DNA of 64,000 bases from Hymenoscyphus infarciens (lineage: Eukaryota; Ascomycota; Leotiomycetes; Helotiales; Helotiaceae), in assembly GCA_001414345.1 (NCBI GenBank), contig LLCB01000002.1:186001-250000 (forward strand), read 5' to 3'. Both the position numbers and the translations under genes were made by a program. Numbering within the stretch: position 1 is the first letter of the stretch; each line of letters opens with the position of its first letter. Below the pieces are notes generated by a model. That model did not search any database. It had not been told where the DNA came from and saw nothing but the letters and a program-made list of their open reading frames with translations. This document shows positions 12,371 through 25,002 of this stretch, in pieces.

Positions 12371-14449
12371 TCTCTCTCTCTTGAAAAAGACTTATTCTAA
12401 GTCTTCTATCTCTTATTATTCAAGGTCGAATTAGAGTAGTATAAGTGTTATAATATTTGTTATATTTTATTGTTTTTGTTATAAGCGAGAAGTTAAGATA
12501 TTAGTACTAAATCGTATTCGTTAATACTTATAAAGAGACTTTGTTTCTAATCCTTTAATATTAAAAGCAAGTATTCGCGTTTGTTAAAAGAGTGTAGTCT
12601 AATCTGTCTAGTAGGTTAGAAAAAGTAAAAAGTCTAAAGTTTAAAAGTTTAAAAGTTTAAAGTAAAATTAGAAAAAGTTTAAAAGTCGAAGGCGAAATTA
12701 GAGTCGAGTTAGAGGTCGTTTAGTTAAGAGGTGACGTTAAGAGTAACAGTGATAACTCAGTTAAGAGCTTACTTCGAGAGCGTACTAATTCGTATCTAAT
12801 TCGAATTCGAAAAGAAATTCTAGCCTAGCTAGAACTAAAAGAAAGTAAGACTCTAATTAGAGTTAGTAGGCTTTTAGGTAGTTAAAAGCGAAGTTGTTTT
12901 CAAAGTTATTAAGTTTTAGCTAGTTAAAGGCGAAGTTATTACCGAAGTTATTATATTACCTTATTCCCTTCTTAAATTAGAGTACTTAAGAACTTATTTA
13001 TCTTCTAATTCCAATTCTACTTTAGAAGTAGAAGAAGATTCGTTATTAGATTATAAGGAGTTTAAAGCTAGATTAGATAAGAAGGAGGTATTTTAGACTA
13101 AAGTACTAATATTACATAACTTAGCGTTTTAGTATATCTCTTTATCTAAAGCTAAAAGATTAGATACTATCTCGATAAAGTTATAGTTCTATTATCTCTT
13201 TCTTAAAATAGCTAAGTTTTAGAGCTATAGTATAATCTTATTCTATATTTAAAAGAACTATTCTAATTCTAGTATACTTCTAAGTATAGCTATACTTGAA
13301 AAGCGACTCTTGAAATTAGTAAAAGTTTCTCTAGTATTATTTATCTATAAGGCTACGAAAGCATTCTAAGCATCCTCTATTTCGTAACCAGTTAAAAAGT
13401 AAGTATCTAAAAGAGTAACTATATCTTCTTAATCTTTAAAAGTAAGGTCTAACTCTAACTCGTATCTAGGCTTTAGATAGTTCCTAGCTAGTCTAGTTAT
13501 TATACTCTAAATAAGAGCTTTATATATTAGAGGTAAACTATAGTAGTTAGTATTTATATAGAGTCTATCTTATACTAATATCTTCTATTATTAGTATATA
13601 GGTAAAATACTATTATTTAAAAGTTTAATCTTTTTAGTTATCTTACTTTTTCGTTAAAGTTAGAAGGTATTCGAAGAGGCTTTAGTACTATATTAGATAG
13701 AGGAGGAATTTTAGAAGGTATTAGAAGCAGCTGTCTATAGCCGAAAGAGGTATAAATTTAAGCTTAGAAGCAGAAGAGAGTCGGATTAGAGAGAGTTTAT
13801 AAGCAAAGCGATTTATTAACTTATAAGTTCGCTTACTTTCTTTTCTAGCTTAGCTAGCTAATCCTTTATTTCTTAATTTTCTACTTCTAAAGCCTATATA
13901 ACCGACTATATCTAGTCTATATTTAAGAAGTCTCGCTAGTCTCTTCGATTATTATTATTATTATTTCGTCGAGATCTTCTAAGTTTTAGTATATAGATGC
14001 TATTTAGGCGGCTTTTAGAAAGAGAGGTAGCCCTGGAAGATAGCTTAATACTATTTAGTAGAACTATTAATATAATGTCGAATAGAGAGAGAGAGAGGTA
14101 AGAGCAGATTCGGAAGCCTTCGTAATAACTTTTAGTAATAGTCGACTTATTCACTGAACCTATATATAGCAGTCTTTATATAGAGAGGGTTATTAGAAGC
14201 CTCTAGAGCACTTAGCGTATTCCTACTTCCTTAACGTATAAAACACGCTTTTTACTAGCTATCTAAAACCGATACTAAACCCTAATATTACTAGCTATCT
14301 AGGTAGTTTCTAATTACCTAGCTATTTAAGAATATTATTATCCTAGTCTGAATCTAGGCTAAGTTATATTCGAAATAAAAGAAGTAACGATAAGCTTGAA
14401 AGATATATTATAAATGCTATTACTAGCGAAGTAGAGTTTTTCCTTTTTA

Positions 14450-14757
14450 TATAATAGTACGAAATATATACTACTATAAAAGAGGTATATAGAAGTATGT
14501 TTAATAGAATAATATACGTAGATACTAGGCTCTAATATAGAAGAAAAGGAAAAACTATCTCTCTTCTACTCTAAGAGTAGGCTGCTATATATAAGAGGTT
14601 CGGACTAAAAGGTCCGAAACCGACTAACGTTATACGTCGGCTAATATAAAAGCCCGAACCTACGTAACCTTCCTAAAATAGATAATATAAGATAATAACT
14701 ACTAAAACCTTATATATAACAGATACTCCTAGCTATCTAGGATAGTATACTATTATA
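14450..14757 (-). repeat. LTR (right copy)
   Basis: A 308-bp LTR beginning tataatagtacg and ending ctattata. It is collinear with 12063-12370; differences seen are mainly C-to-T and G-to-A. Confidence 0.85.
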
Positions 14758-15817
14758 TAAGCTACTATAACTATCTAACGTTTTTTAGATATTTTTAATA
14801 ATATTTAGTATATAAAAGTATTAATAGATTTAAAAAGATTAAATATATTAAATCTCTATATATTCTATATAAATTTATATAATAGTTATAGTAGCTAAGC
14901 TACTATAACTATCTAACGTTTTTTAGCTAATTTTAATAATATTTAGTATATAAAAGCATTAATAGATTTAAAAAGATTAAATATATTAAATATCTATATA
15001 TTCTATATAGATTTATATAATAGTTATAGTAGCTAAGCTACTATAACTATTTAAAGCTTTTTAGATATTTATTTATAATATTTAGTATAGAAGAGTATTA
15101 ATAGATAAATATCTATATATTCTATATAGGTTTATCTAATAGTTATAGTAGCTTAGCTACTATAACTATCTAATGTTTTTTAGAACTTTATTTATAATAT
15201 TTAGTATAAAAGAGTATTAATAGATTAAAGAAGATTTAATATAATAAATATCTATATATTCTATATAGATTTATCTAATAGTTATAGTAGCTAAGCTACT
15301 ATAACTAACTAACGTTTTTTAGACTTTTATTTATAATACTTAGTATAAAAGAGTATTAATAGATTTAAGAAGATTAAATATATTAAATATCTATATATTC
15401 TATATAGATTTATCTAAGAGTTATAGTAGCTAAGCTACTATAACTATCTAATGTCTTTTAGACCTTTATTTATAATATTTAGTATTAAAGAGTACTAATA
15501 GATTAAAGAAGATTTAATATAATAAATATCTATATATTCTATATAGATTTATCTAATAGTTATAGTAGCTAAGCTACTATAACTAACTAACGTTTTTTAG
15601 ACTTTTATTTATAATACTTAGTATAAAAGAGTATTAATAGATTTAAGAAGATTAAATATATTAAATATCTATATATTCTATATAGATTTATCTAAGAGTT
15701 ATAGTAGCTAAGCTACTATAACTATCTAATGTCTTTTAGACCTTTATTTATAATATTTAGTATTAAAGAGTACTAATAGATTAAAGAAGATTTGATATAA
15801 TAAATATCTATATATTT
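14758..15817. repeat. 139-bp tandem array with palindromic unit borders
   Basis: Unit borders (ctaagc or cttagc) fall at 14895, 15033, 15152, 15291, 15430, 15569 and 15708. Spacing is 138-139 bp, with one 119-bp unit. Each border sits in a palindrome of about 30 bp, atagttatagtagct joined to its complement. The blocks 15291-15568 and 15569-about 15817 are almost identical, giving a 278-bp higher-order period. The array continues leftwards at 11929-12062 across an inserted LTR element. Confidence 0.9.
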
Positions 15818-15930
15818 ATATATTTTTCTTAAAAGTTATATTCTAGTTATGTTTTCTTTAATAGAGTTTAGTAGCTTAACTAATATATATATTTATATAA
15901 GAGTAGTCTAATTAGTAATTAGCAAAGACG

Positions 15931-16033
15931 ACTCGTAGCGTAAGTAAGGCTATACTATTACTATAGCTATTATACTAGGGTTTTGACTCTTTTAAGAGTT
16001 TATTACGTCGCTATAATAGCGTCTTAAAAGAGG
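15931..16033 (-). repeat. right arm of the 103-bp inverted repeat
   Basis: Gap-free inverted partner of 10888-10990. The two arms enclose the tandem array and the LTR element, about 4.9 kb, or 2.2 kb once the LTR element is removed. Confidence 0.6.
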
Positions 16034-19000
16034 TAGAATAGAGAGTAAAAAGGTATATTCGAGGTGAACTCGCTACTACTATAGTTAATATATAGCTATG
16101 TAATCTAACTAGTACTTATTAGTTTATACCGCTACCTTTATCTATATACTCTCGGATACTCTTCTCTATTCTACTAGTCCGGTCTCTTTACTAAAAAGGT
16201 AAGAGCTATAATTATACTAATAGATAGTATAATAGTTAGTATTAAAACCTATAGCTCTCTTTCTAAAGACGAGAAGAAACTTATTAAGCTTATACGAAGA
16301 ATAAAAAAGAAGAGCATTTCTACTAACTTTATTATATTCGGAGAATAGAATAGCGATATTAATAACAAGCTAACTATCTTCTACGAGAATGTTAAAAGTA
16401 GTACTAGATCGTATATTACTATTATATTATCTCAATTTAGACTACTAGGTGATTAGCTTATTATATCTCCGATACTAAATAGCGATAGAAGCTTCGAGGC
16501 TAAAAAAGCGAGAATCGAGAAGTAAGATAAGAAGAGAGTAGAAGTAGAGACAGAGGTAACTTCTCTAGAGATTAAGAAAGATAAGGAATTATAGTTACTT
16601 ATAAAGAAGGAAGTAAGTAAGTTAAAGAATTCTAATATCTAGTAATATATTACGTTCTCGATTTAAGATACTAGTAGTAGTTACTAGAATATTATAGAGT
16701 TTAAATATAGATATAGAATATTAAAATCAAATAAATAGAGCTATATAAATAAAGAAGATTAAGAGATTAGTAATAATAGCTCTACTATCTTTCTATATTA
16801 CTATTAGAGTATAAGATAGAACTTATTTTTAGGTTCTTACTTCGTATAAAAACTAGACTAATAATCTTTAGCTAGATAAGAGTTTTATTAAGAAACGCTT
16901 TAGTTCTAGGCTATTTAGACCTTATTCTTAGTATATTCTTATAAAACTCGTAAGTTACACTTATTAATCCTCGAAGTTATAGAAGTTTATTAAATCCTAT
17001 AAGTTATATAAGCTTCTTATAGAGTCTAGTCTTAGACTTAACGTATTTAAGTGAATAGTTTTTAAGATTTAGATATAAAACCTATATATTATAATCACCG
17101 AGTTTAATATTAAATATATTACTACTAGAGAAGAAGCGTAGATATAGTACTCTTAGCTTACTTGAACTACTAAGCTTCTTAAGAATACTATCTTCCTATT
17201 TAACTATAGAATACTAGTTAATAGTTAATTCTACTTCTATTACTCCGAGTATAAATAGAAGTTCTTAGCTATATAGAGAGTTGATATAGAAATAATTATA
17301 TCTAAATAGCAGCTAGGTTTCGTAGCTAATCTATTAATTATAAGTAATAAAGTATTATAAAGCCTATCTTATAGTATCTAAAATAGAGTCTTTCCTAGTT
17401 TAAGCGTAGTATTTAAGAGAATAATATATAAGTAAATTATATTTCTTATCTCGATTAGAAGTGCTAGAAAATCAAATATATCTATAATATATAGTTAGAA
17501 TTAACTAGTCTTCTTTACTAAGTAGTATACTTGTCTAGTATAGAAGTCTCCTTCGCTTAATCACTTATACTTATACTTATATTCTCTAGGCTTTCTAAAC
17601 TAGTTCTTTTCTTCTCTTAGTAATAGTTGTCTAATATCTAAGTATAGCTAAAGCGCTAGTAACTCTATTAGCTTAACTTTATAGACTACTTAGATAAAAC
17701 CTCTACTATAGATAAAATAATAATATAATTAATTCGTATCTACTCTATTAAATAGATAATTTATAATAGCGTTTCTTTCTTATTATTTTATTAATTTAAT
17801 CTAAAGAACGCTCGTAGAACTTAAATTATTTTTAGTAGCTACTATCTTCTCTAGAGTATTAAGAATATTATCGTATAAATCTATTATCTTAAGATAAAGT
17901 ATAGTATTAATAAGAATAATTAAACTTTTAGTACTTAAATAATTTCCTCTATTATAAAAATCTTACGATTAGAGCTAGTAGAGAAATATTACAACTACTT
18001 TCTAGTTTAATATAAAGGCTTTTAAAATAGAGCTCGACCTTAGACTTAGAATTTAAGAGCTAAATAACTAGTCTAGATATTTCTTATAATTAACGAAGTT
18101 ACTTAATAGAACTTGTTTATATATAAGTGTCCTAGGAAATTTTCTATAGTTATAATAACTAAACTTATAGTGAAAAAGAATAAGAGAATTATAGTTCTAC
18201 TAACTAAACTAAGTTAGATTAATTATTAGAAGAAATAAGATAATATACTTAAATATTTTTAATATTACTAATTACTATTTAAGACTAGTTCCTTATGTGA
18301 CTAGAAAGAGAAGAGCTAAGAAGTGAGTTTAGATAGAGATAGATCGAAGAGTTAGATAGAAAAGTAAGATAAAATATAGTAGCGACAACTATTACTATTT
18401 TTATTAATTCGCGAATATAGTTTCATTCTCTTAGAACCACTTATATCTAGGACTAGTAAACGAGAAAGTTAAGCTAGCGTTAGTACTAGAGCCGACTTTT
18501 AGACTTAGTTTAGAGATCGTAAACTAGGACTATTATTAGTATTAGGCTAAATACTATTCAGCGATATCTTATAAGCTATTCTAAAGTATATAGCTTCTAC
18601 ACGTGTTTTTTATAAAGTAAGAAGAGATATATACTCCTCGAGTTCTAAGAGCGCGTAATAATAGACTGATATTTACTTATTAAATTACAACTCTTAGTTT
18701 TTAGTAGTATAAAAGTAGTATTAGCTACGTAACCTCGTTTTCTACGGCTATAAAACGTATATTCTATATTAACTACGTAAACGCGTTTCTTATACTTAGG
18801 ATTCTAGATTCGAGAACCCGGGAGTCTTAGCTAATCAAAAGCTAGTATACGTCTAGAGTGCGGAGAATTAGCTACTCTATTATATATAAGCCTTAGATTA
18901 GTAGATTAGTAGTTAAGTAGATAACCACTAGCGAATACCTATTATTATATGTTTTTATCTTCTTTTTTACTATTTTTACCTAGCTACTAAGAGGAACTAC

Positions 19001-20570
19001 GTAGTTTAAAAGTAAATAAAAGGTGAAATAAGTCTAAGAGAGTATTTAATACTCTAAGCCTCTTCTAAACTCTCTAAAACGTAGCTTTGAAATTGAAAAT
19101 AATAGAATAATAATAAGAAAGAGATAAGCGAATATGATTTTAGTTTTAGAGCTAAAGATAATATATAATAATATTTTACTAAATAAGACGAAACCGAGAC
19201 TAAGTATTAAACTTTAGAATACGAAGACTTAATATCTATATATAGTATATTCTACGAACTACTAGTAGTTCTATCTTATCTTTAGAACTGTTTATAGAGC
19301 TAAGTTTAAGTTAAAAAGCAACGTAGTAATATCTCTTTTTATAACTATTAGAGTTTTAGGCCTCTTAATCTTCTATAAAGAAGCTACGTTATATATAGTA
19401 ATATACTAGATATTAGCGAAAAAGACTTATATAGCTTATTTACTTAATAGTAGTATCTATAGACTACTAAAACGAACTAATTAAGAAAGCCTCTAAAGTC
19501 GATTCTATATATCTACTAATACTAGAAGACTTCTACTCTAGATATACTACGGAATTATATACGACTTTAAGAAAGTAAGAGCTATATACTAACCTAAGAT
19601 TAGAGGTAATACTTATAGTAGTTATTCTATATAGTTAGTATATACTATATTTAAGTTAAGAGAATTACTAGAAGAGGTAAAAGACTCTTAATAATAGTAA
19701 TAGAGTAATTAGAAGAGGCCTAGATAGTATAAATAGGAGTATAGATATAGAGAGGTTTTTATAACTAGATAATAGATTCTCTACTATTTATATTAGTAGT
19801 TATTTAAAGTATATTTAATAGTGTTTTAATAAAGTAGTAAGATACCTCTTAGAAGGTATAGAACTATAGAGTAGAGAACTAATTCTCTAGTAGTTATAGA
19901 GAATCGATTCTCTACTATTTATATTAGTAGATATTCGAAGCGCGTTTAATAGCTCTTAGATAAAGTAGCGAAATACCTCTTAGAAGGTATAAGACTATAG
20001 AGTAGAGAGAATAGAAGATAGAACTAGGAAACTTAGATTAGAGATATATTAGAGAATAGTTCTATATAAGACAGTATACTAGAAGACGATTATTATTAGT
20101 TCTATATAGAGAAGAGCTAACTAAGCTCTTATAAGAGCTATTATAAAGAACTAAATCAGTTGTCTATAAGAACGACTAAAAACATTAAATTCGAATTAGA
20201 ATAGAGAGAATAGAAGAAGATACTAAGCTATTACTAGGATATAAAGCCGAGAGCGTAGAGGTATATATATATAGTAGGCCTAGTAATAGATACTCTAAGA
20301 AGTATATAAGCTACTTTTAGATAAAACTCTATAAATAAGTACGTTTACATAGCGCCGGCTTTAGGCAGCTAAAAAGACTATTTAAATATATATATAAAAA
20401 AATAAAAATAAAAATAAAGTATTAAACTTTTAAAAGTAATACCGTCGAAGTTCTAAGCCTTTTCGGGTTTTCTCTTCTACGAGCGTTATAGAGGCTTAGT
20501 CTGAATAGTAATTTGTTAAGTAGTTTTTACACCGTTGATTCTCAATCGTTTCATCCTTAGGGTTTAGGTA
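16034..20570. other. RIPed AT-rich block, retroelement remains not resolved
   Basis: About 4.5 kb of AT-rich sequence with stops in all frames. Less mutated patches such as 18820-18860 (gagaacccgggagtctt) survive. An A-rich run at about 20395-20425 (aaaaaaataaaaataaaaa) near the right edge could be a LINE tail. No motif was firm enough to name a family. Confidence 0.5.
19775..20009. repeat. two-copy direct repeat, 131-bp period
   Basis: gattctctactatttatattag occurs at 19775 and again at 19906. The two copies stay similar to actatagagtagaga at their ends. The second copy keeps more G/C (gaagcgcg against aaagtata), so the copies were RIPed unequally. Confidence 0.7.
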
Positions 20571-20976
20571 AAAATGGCCGAGCTCAAGAATTGCCACTGA
20601 TTCTGTTTTCGCCGCTGTCTCAATATTGAAATTCTATTATCTTAAGGTGAATTTACGGGGGATAAGCGAGGTTAAAAGGGAGGTTAGGTTATTCTTTCGA
20701 CCATGGCACGCAACTGAAGTTAGAAACTATTATGTATTTAGAGCTGAAAGATTTATAGTTTCAAGAATAGACCAGACTTTCGTCAATTTATTCGGACTAG
20801 AAAGTGACTAGGTATCTCACTTCCTTCGGCAATCACTTACCAACTACCTGGCTTGAATCATTTTAGATTTGACAAAGTGTATATAAACGGAGTAACCTCT
20901 GTTTCTTTCTCTTACTCCTTGTAAACTCGATTCTCCTCTATAGCGTAGCGTCCGACGTACGGCGACTAAGATAACT
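20571..20976. other. spacer between RIPed block and decayed gene
   Basis: Composition is mixed and recovers from RIP. A 61-codon frame (20626-20811) has no recognisable features. No gene is called. Confidence 0.4.
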
Positions 20977-22258
20977 ATGCCACAAAAAACAACTCCATCT
21001 CCACCGCGCCAAAAACAGAGACTCGACAATAAACTTCAAGGTATGGTCTCTGGTGGCCTAACCAACAGAAGAACAACTAGTGGAGGTGTAATTTCTTCAC
21101 TAAAGTTTATTCTACAACTACTGGCTGAAAGTTAAATAGAACGTGGGTGCTAGTGGGCTAGGAGACTCTACTCGAACCGTTCTTGAGAGCTTCATTACTG
21201 CTATGGCAACGAATAACGGGAGGATAAGTTTGATGTCTCAAAGTCAACACATCCCTCAAAGTCAATACAACGCTGGAGAAGCATCCTCATATCCAACTTA
21301 TTCACAACAAGCTTCTAGCCCTGATATTCGGGTGCCCATTGTATACGACAGAGACATGGCAGCACGAGAAAGATTATCTTCTCTACTATCAGAAGATGAG
21401 AAAATAGAACAGCGTTCATAGGCAAAGGAGCATCTACACAGAAACAGCGGCCTCTAATGGGAAACTTTCGAGTTTCGCGAGAGCATATACAAAGGTTATC
21501 ACTCAAATTACACACATTTTGTGTCACATGAAGATGTTGCCTTTGGGATTTCAAGGTGGTGGATATTGCGTGCGAGTCCCCAATCCTAACGAGGCCAATT
21601 GGGGTCCTTATTACCAGGTGCCGGGAAATCCAAATATATGGCAGTACGGAAGAGTAAATCGACCTTGGGATGCACCTAAGCTGTTTAATAAACATTTTAT
21701 AGAAAAGAGACGTTCTCGCTCTAGATCGGTTCCACGTACCTTGTCAGGTCCTAGATATGTACCCGTATCTGTAATGACTTTTCCAACTCTACGAAATCCA
21801 TCTCCACCACGAGACCGCTCACGTGCAAGAGGTAGATCTCCAGCCAGTCCATAGCGATACAGTTCACCTCCACGAGGAAGCTCACGTTCTGGATCAGTTT
21901 CGAGTAATAGAAACTATAAAGGTATAAAGCATAATTCAACACCTTTTATAACCGACCCTTTACGAAGCAGTTCACGTTCTAGAGACATTGCAAACAACAA
22001 AAGCTATACACATTCTGAGAGTAGCGCTCTGCATTCTTCTGCAGCAAATAGTTCTCTTAGGCCAAGTCCCAATTCCTATTATTATTCCGATAATAGAAGT
22101 AGAGGGCCTTCTTACGACTTATATTCAAGTGTTAGGCAAGCAAGTCCAAGTGGAATGCCGTCGAACTAGGGTAGCAGGCCTCCTTCCCACTTAAGAAGTG
22201 GTTCTATAGCGCCTAGTTCCAATTCTTCAGGCTATATGAAAAGTAGAGCTGAGATGTG
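20977..22258 (+). pseudogene. decayed Ser/Arg-rich low-complexity gene
   Basis: Reading starts at an ATG at 20977 (MPQKTTPSPPRQKQ). A second open segment, 21143-21421, is rich in Ser and Gln. From 21519 a third segment in another frame contains PNPNEANWGPYYQ and then RSRSRSVPR-like Arg/Ser repeats. This frame is broken by TAG codons at about 21852 and 22168, yet its Ser/Arg/Pro-rich character continues on both sides, as far as the stop near 22258. Shared character across stops and frame changes points to one gene lost by point mutation and indels. The Arg/Ser dipeptides recall splicing-factor tails or a disordered scaffold, but no folded domain is visible. Several introns could hide some breaks; I could not make the phases agree. 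Confidence 0.5.
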
Positions 22259-23542
22259 AGAGTAAGCTGCGATAAACGGTGGACTGATGGGCTAAAGAAA
22301 TATCTCAAGACTCTTAAGAAAGTCTAATAATATAGTATGGGAGAAGGAGTTAGGCCTGTCTCATGTACTCTTTGAATCTCAGAATAATTGAAAAAACATA
22401 CTCTTTTATAACTTTTTGTTTTACTCTACGACTAACATTAAAAGCCATCTGTGGCGGTATAATAATTAACTTTAGTAATGAAAACTTCGAGAAGAGAAAT
22501 AAATTTACTTCTTCCGGAGGAAGGTCCGAGGCTGATACTTCCAAGAGACTTATGAAGATATCAAAGCCCTTCGAAAAACTCGACAGCGTCGAAGAAATGA
22601 ACATGACATATGCATATGGAAAAATAGAGGAGCCTGAGGCATAAATGCTCAAGGACTTGATAAATGAAGAAGGGCCAGAAGAATCAAATGTGTTTGTTTA
22701 ACGAACGATGTATTTAATTCCCCGGGAAACCCTATCTAGCACAAGTTCCAGACAAGTGTTGTTAATAGGTACGCAGGAGGACGACATCAAGGGATACCAG
22801 TAATCCAAACAACATCGAGTAATCCAAACAACATCGAGTAATCCAAACAACATCGAGTAAGCCATAATCGAGCCAAACAGTGTTACGGGTAAGCTAACAG
22901 GACTTGTTCGCCTATGGTAGTTCCTTCCATCTCAGGCTCCTTCCTCAACCTCGTCCCTCGACATCGAGGTGGATAAACTTTTAGCAAAGATTTTGGTCAG
23001 TTCTTAGCAAGAACATCAGGAGTTAATCTAGACTTGGCCTGGCGTCTCGAAACAAGCCAGTGACATACCGCTCTGCAAGAATATTCGAGGTGATTGGAGT
23101 TCGAAGATTCGTATGAGGAAACGCGACGAGTTTTCTCCGCAGAGAGTTGAACGCCGAACTCTACCCACGAGTGAGGCGAATTCGCGCCGATTTGCGGTAC
23201 ATGGAAATTGCAACCGCAACCCAACTTGTCGAATCCTCTCATGATTTGACAGAAGTTTAATCATCTTCTCTAGAGTTTATTCAAATTTTTCTTGTATTTT
23301 TGAGACCTCATTTGATCCTAAAAGTGGCCTAGTATTTCTTTTGGGCGGAGCCCCTGTCCTGTGCCTCAATTCGGCGTCTGGAGTGCCGAAGTGGAAGTAG
23401 TCGTGCCTGTTCTCCTATCTTCCACCCGCTCAACATTGTGCTCTTATCTGATTACTGTCTTGTATGATACTCCATAGGAGAGGTCCAGAGCGCTTCTCCA
23501 GAACAGTTGACTTTATTGATTGTGCTCGATAGACCGGCAAAT
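22259..23542. other. intergenic region upstream of the Zn2Cys6 gene
   Basis: Contains a perfect 19-bp triplet repeat (22802-22858) and a short open frame at 22363-22644. The second half of that frame is hydrophilic and ordinary in codon use, and may be a gene fragment. The rest shows nothing I can name. The last 300 bp probably hold the promoter of the regulator at 23543. Confidence 0.4.
22802..22858. repeat. perfect 19-bp minisatellite, three copies
   Basis: Unit aatccaaacaacatcgagt at 22802-22820, 22821-22839 and 22840-22858, without mismatch. Confidence 0.95.
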
Positions 23543-25002
23543 ATGGTTGATGAAATTCGGCTACGATCGGCGTGCGATCGGTGTCACTCCCACAAGCTTC
23601 GGTGCCCAAAACAACCCGATGAGAGCTCCTGCCAAAGATGTTCCAAGGCAAGAGTGCCTTGCGCATTCAGTCCTTTCCGACAGAGGAAAGGAAATACTTC
23701 CGAGTCTGAGGCTTCAATCAATCAATTTGAACATAGTATATATACATCAACAACCAAGGGTGTCAAAAGAAGGAGAACTACTGAGGTAGCCCCTCAAGCA
23801 GGTATTATTTCCCTTAAACTGTGGTTTGCAACGCTTATATAACGATAGAAAATGATACTTCTATAAACTCTTCGATTTCCTTCATCGGCAACGGAGAATC
23901 ATGGGTAGATGATGCTTCTACACCCTGGAACTCGACTGTATCAGGCCAATACCCCTGTGCCGATTTTGCATTTGTGGATCTCGAGATGAACAACGAAAGT
24001 CCATTTCTGAACTTTGATCAAATGGTACCTGAGATTCCACACTGTCAATCTCAAGAAAGGTATGACCCGGTTCAACCTCCGGACCTCACAAGACAGAGTC
24101 GCACCTTTGGCCATGGCAATGATGAAGCGTCACACAGCTTATGGACGCTAGACGGCCAGCCCAAATCCACTTGGAATCCGGAGCTGAAGACACTTCTTCA
24201 AGCACCAAGCACCCTGATTCGACGTCTCTCCGAGTTAAGCATTAATCTTTTCACTGTCGGGGAAAAGATGCCTCCCCAATCAATACACGAGAGTCTGTCC
24301 AACGACCAAGAAGCTCAAATGGACAACAAAGACCTCTCCGATTTCAGTCTCGAGGATATGTTCACTTCAAATCAAGAACTTATTGACATATACCCTCCAT
24401 TTATGGAAACGTTCATTGAGTCTGCGTCAGGCCAAAATACCGGTACCTCGAACACTTCACGTAGCGCAGGGATGGACGCGATAGCAACAAATGATTGCAA
24501 TTCCCGAGAGACCTCTAGGTCTGACAATCGCACCACACCTCCAGCATCTAGACTCGATCATTCATCTATACTCCTAATGCTCTCTTGTCATTTGCGACTT
24601 ATAAACATTTGGGAGCAGTTCTTGAAACATATCGCGATCTGTGTCCGTCAAAAGGGGTTCGCGAAAACACCCGCCCAAGCAGCCGCAAATTTAAAGATCC
24701 CAGTGCTCAAGATTGGTGGATTTAGTCCTCCCCCCTCAGTCTTGGCTCCAATGTACATGGTTATGTTTTTGACATACTCCAAGAAGCTATACAACCACGC
24801 AAAGGATTTGGCAACAAAAATTCAGCTTTTTGAATCTAAAGAACCTACGGATTCTACGACCGATTGGAACGATCCAGCAGCCATCTCTCTCAGAACGGCT
24901 AGCGATGTCAAGACTCGCGCGAATGCATTGAATGAAGAGTTGAATGAAATCAACGAGACGATTATCACTTCTGGGTTGCTTGCCAACTTTTGTCCTGACT
25001 GA
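23543..25002 (+). CDS. Zn2Cys6 fungal transcription factor
   Basis: Two exons, 23543-23801 and 23849-25002, with a 47-bp intron (GTATTA...GATAG, phase 1), give 470 aa. The N-terminus carries a binuclear zinc cluster: Cys at residues 11, 14, 21, 30, 33 and 40, spacing C-x2-C-x6-C-x8-C-x2-C-x6-C. An Arg/Lys patch (GVKRRR) follows near residue 74, as linker and nuclear signal. The middle is acidic and Ser/Thr-rich. The C-terminal part has a helical segment with [14 protein letters not shown], like the region found in AflR-type regulators of secondary-metabolite genes. The typical large fungal_trans domain is absent. The protein should bind DNA in the nucleus; target genes are unknown, and no biosynthetic genes are visible nearby. 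The ATG at 23543 is chosen because it directly precedes the zinc cluster. Confidence 0.85.

Larger units (their letters stand above)
12063..14757 (-). mobile_element. 2.7-kb LTR element (non-autonomous size) inserted in a tandem array
   Basis: Identical-length 308-bp LTRs (12063-12370 and 14450-14757) flank about 2.08 kb. The target duplication is TAAGC (12058-12062 and 14758-14762). Directly right of 12370 the minus strand reads a purine run (aagagagagaga), so the element most likely runs right to left. The interior is RIPed, too short for gag-pol, and shows only a chance 72-codon frame (13936-14154, minus). The same family gives the copies at 1-970 and 1497-1899. Confidence 0.85.

Noticed and set aside
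13936..14154. 72-codon minus frame in the LTR element as a gene
   Set aside because: Composition is RIPed, and an Asn run from a GTT-type repeat and basic tail give no family; it lies in a non-autonomous element interior.
14758..15817. Regular 139-bp repeats as a CRISPR array
   Set aside because: The repeats have no unique spacers, the genome is eukaryotic, and no cas-like gene is present.
10888..16033. Starship-type giant element
   Set aside because: No tyrosine-recombinase captain gene or cargo was recognised and the RIPed interior carries only retroelement-type structures.
1..20570. The AT-rich blocks as centromere or mitochondrial DNA
   Set aside because: LTR pairs with target duplications and the CpA/TpG depletion explain the composition. 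No mitochondrial genes are visible. A centromeric location cannot be excluded but nothing supports it.
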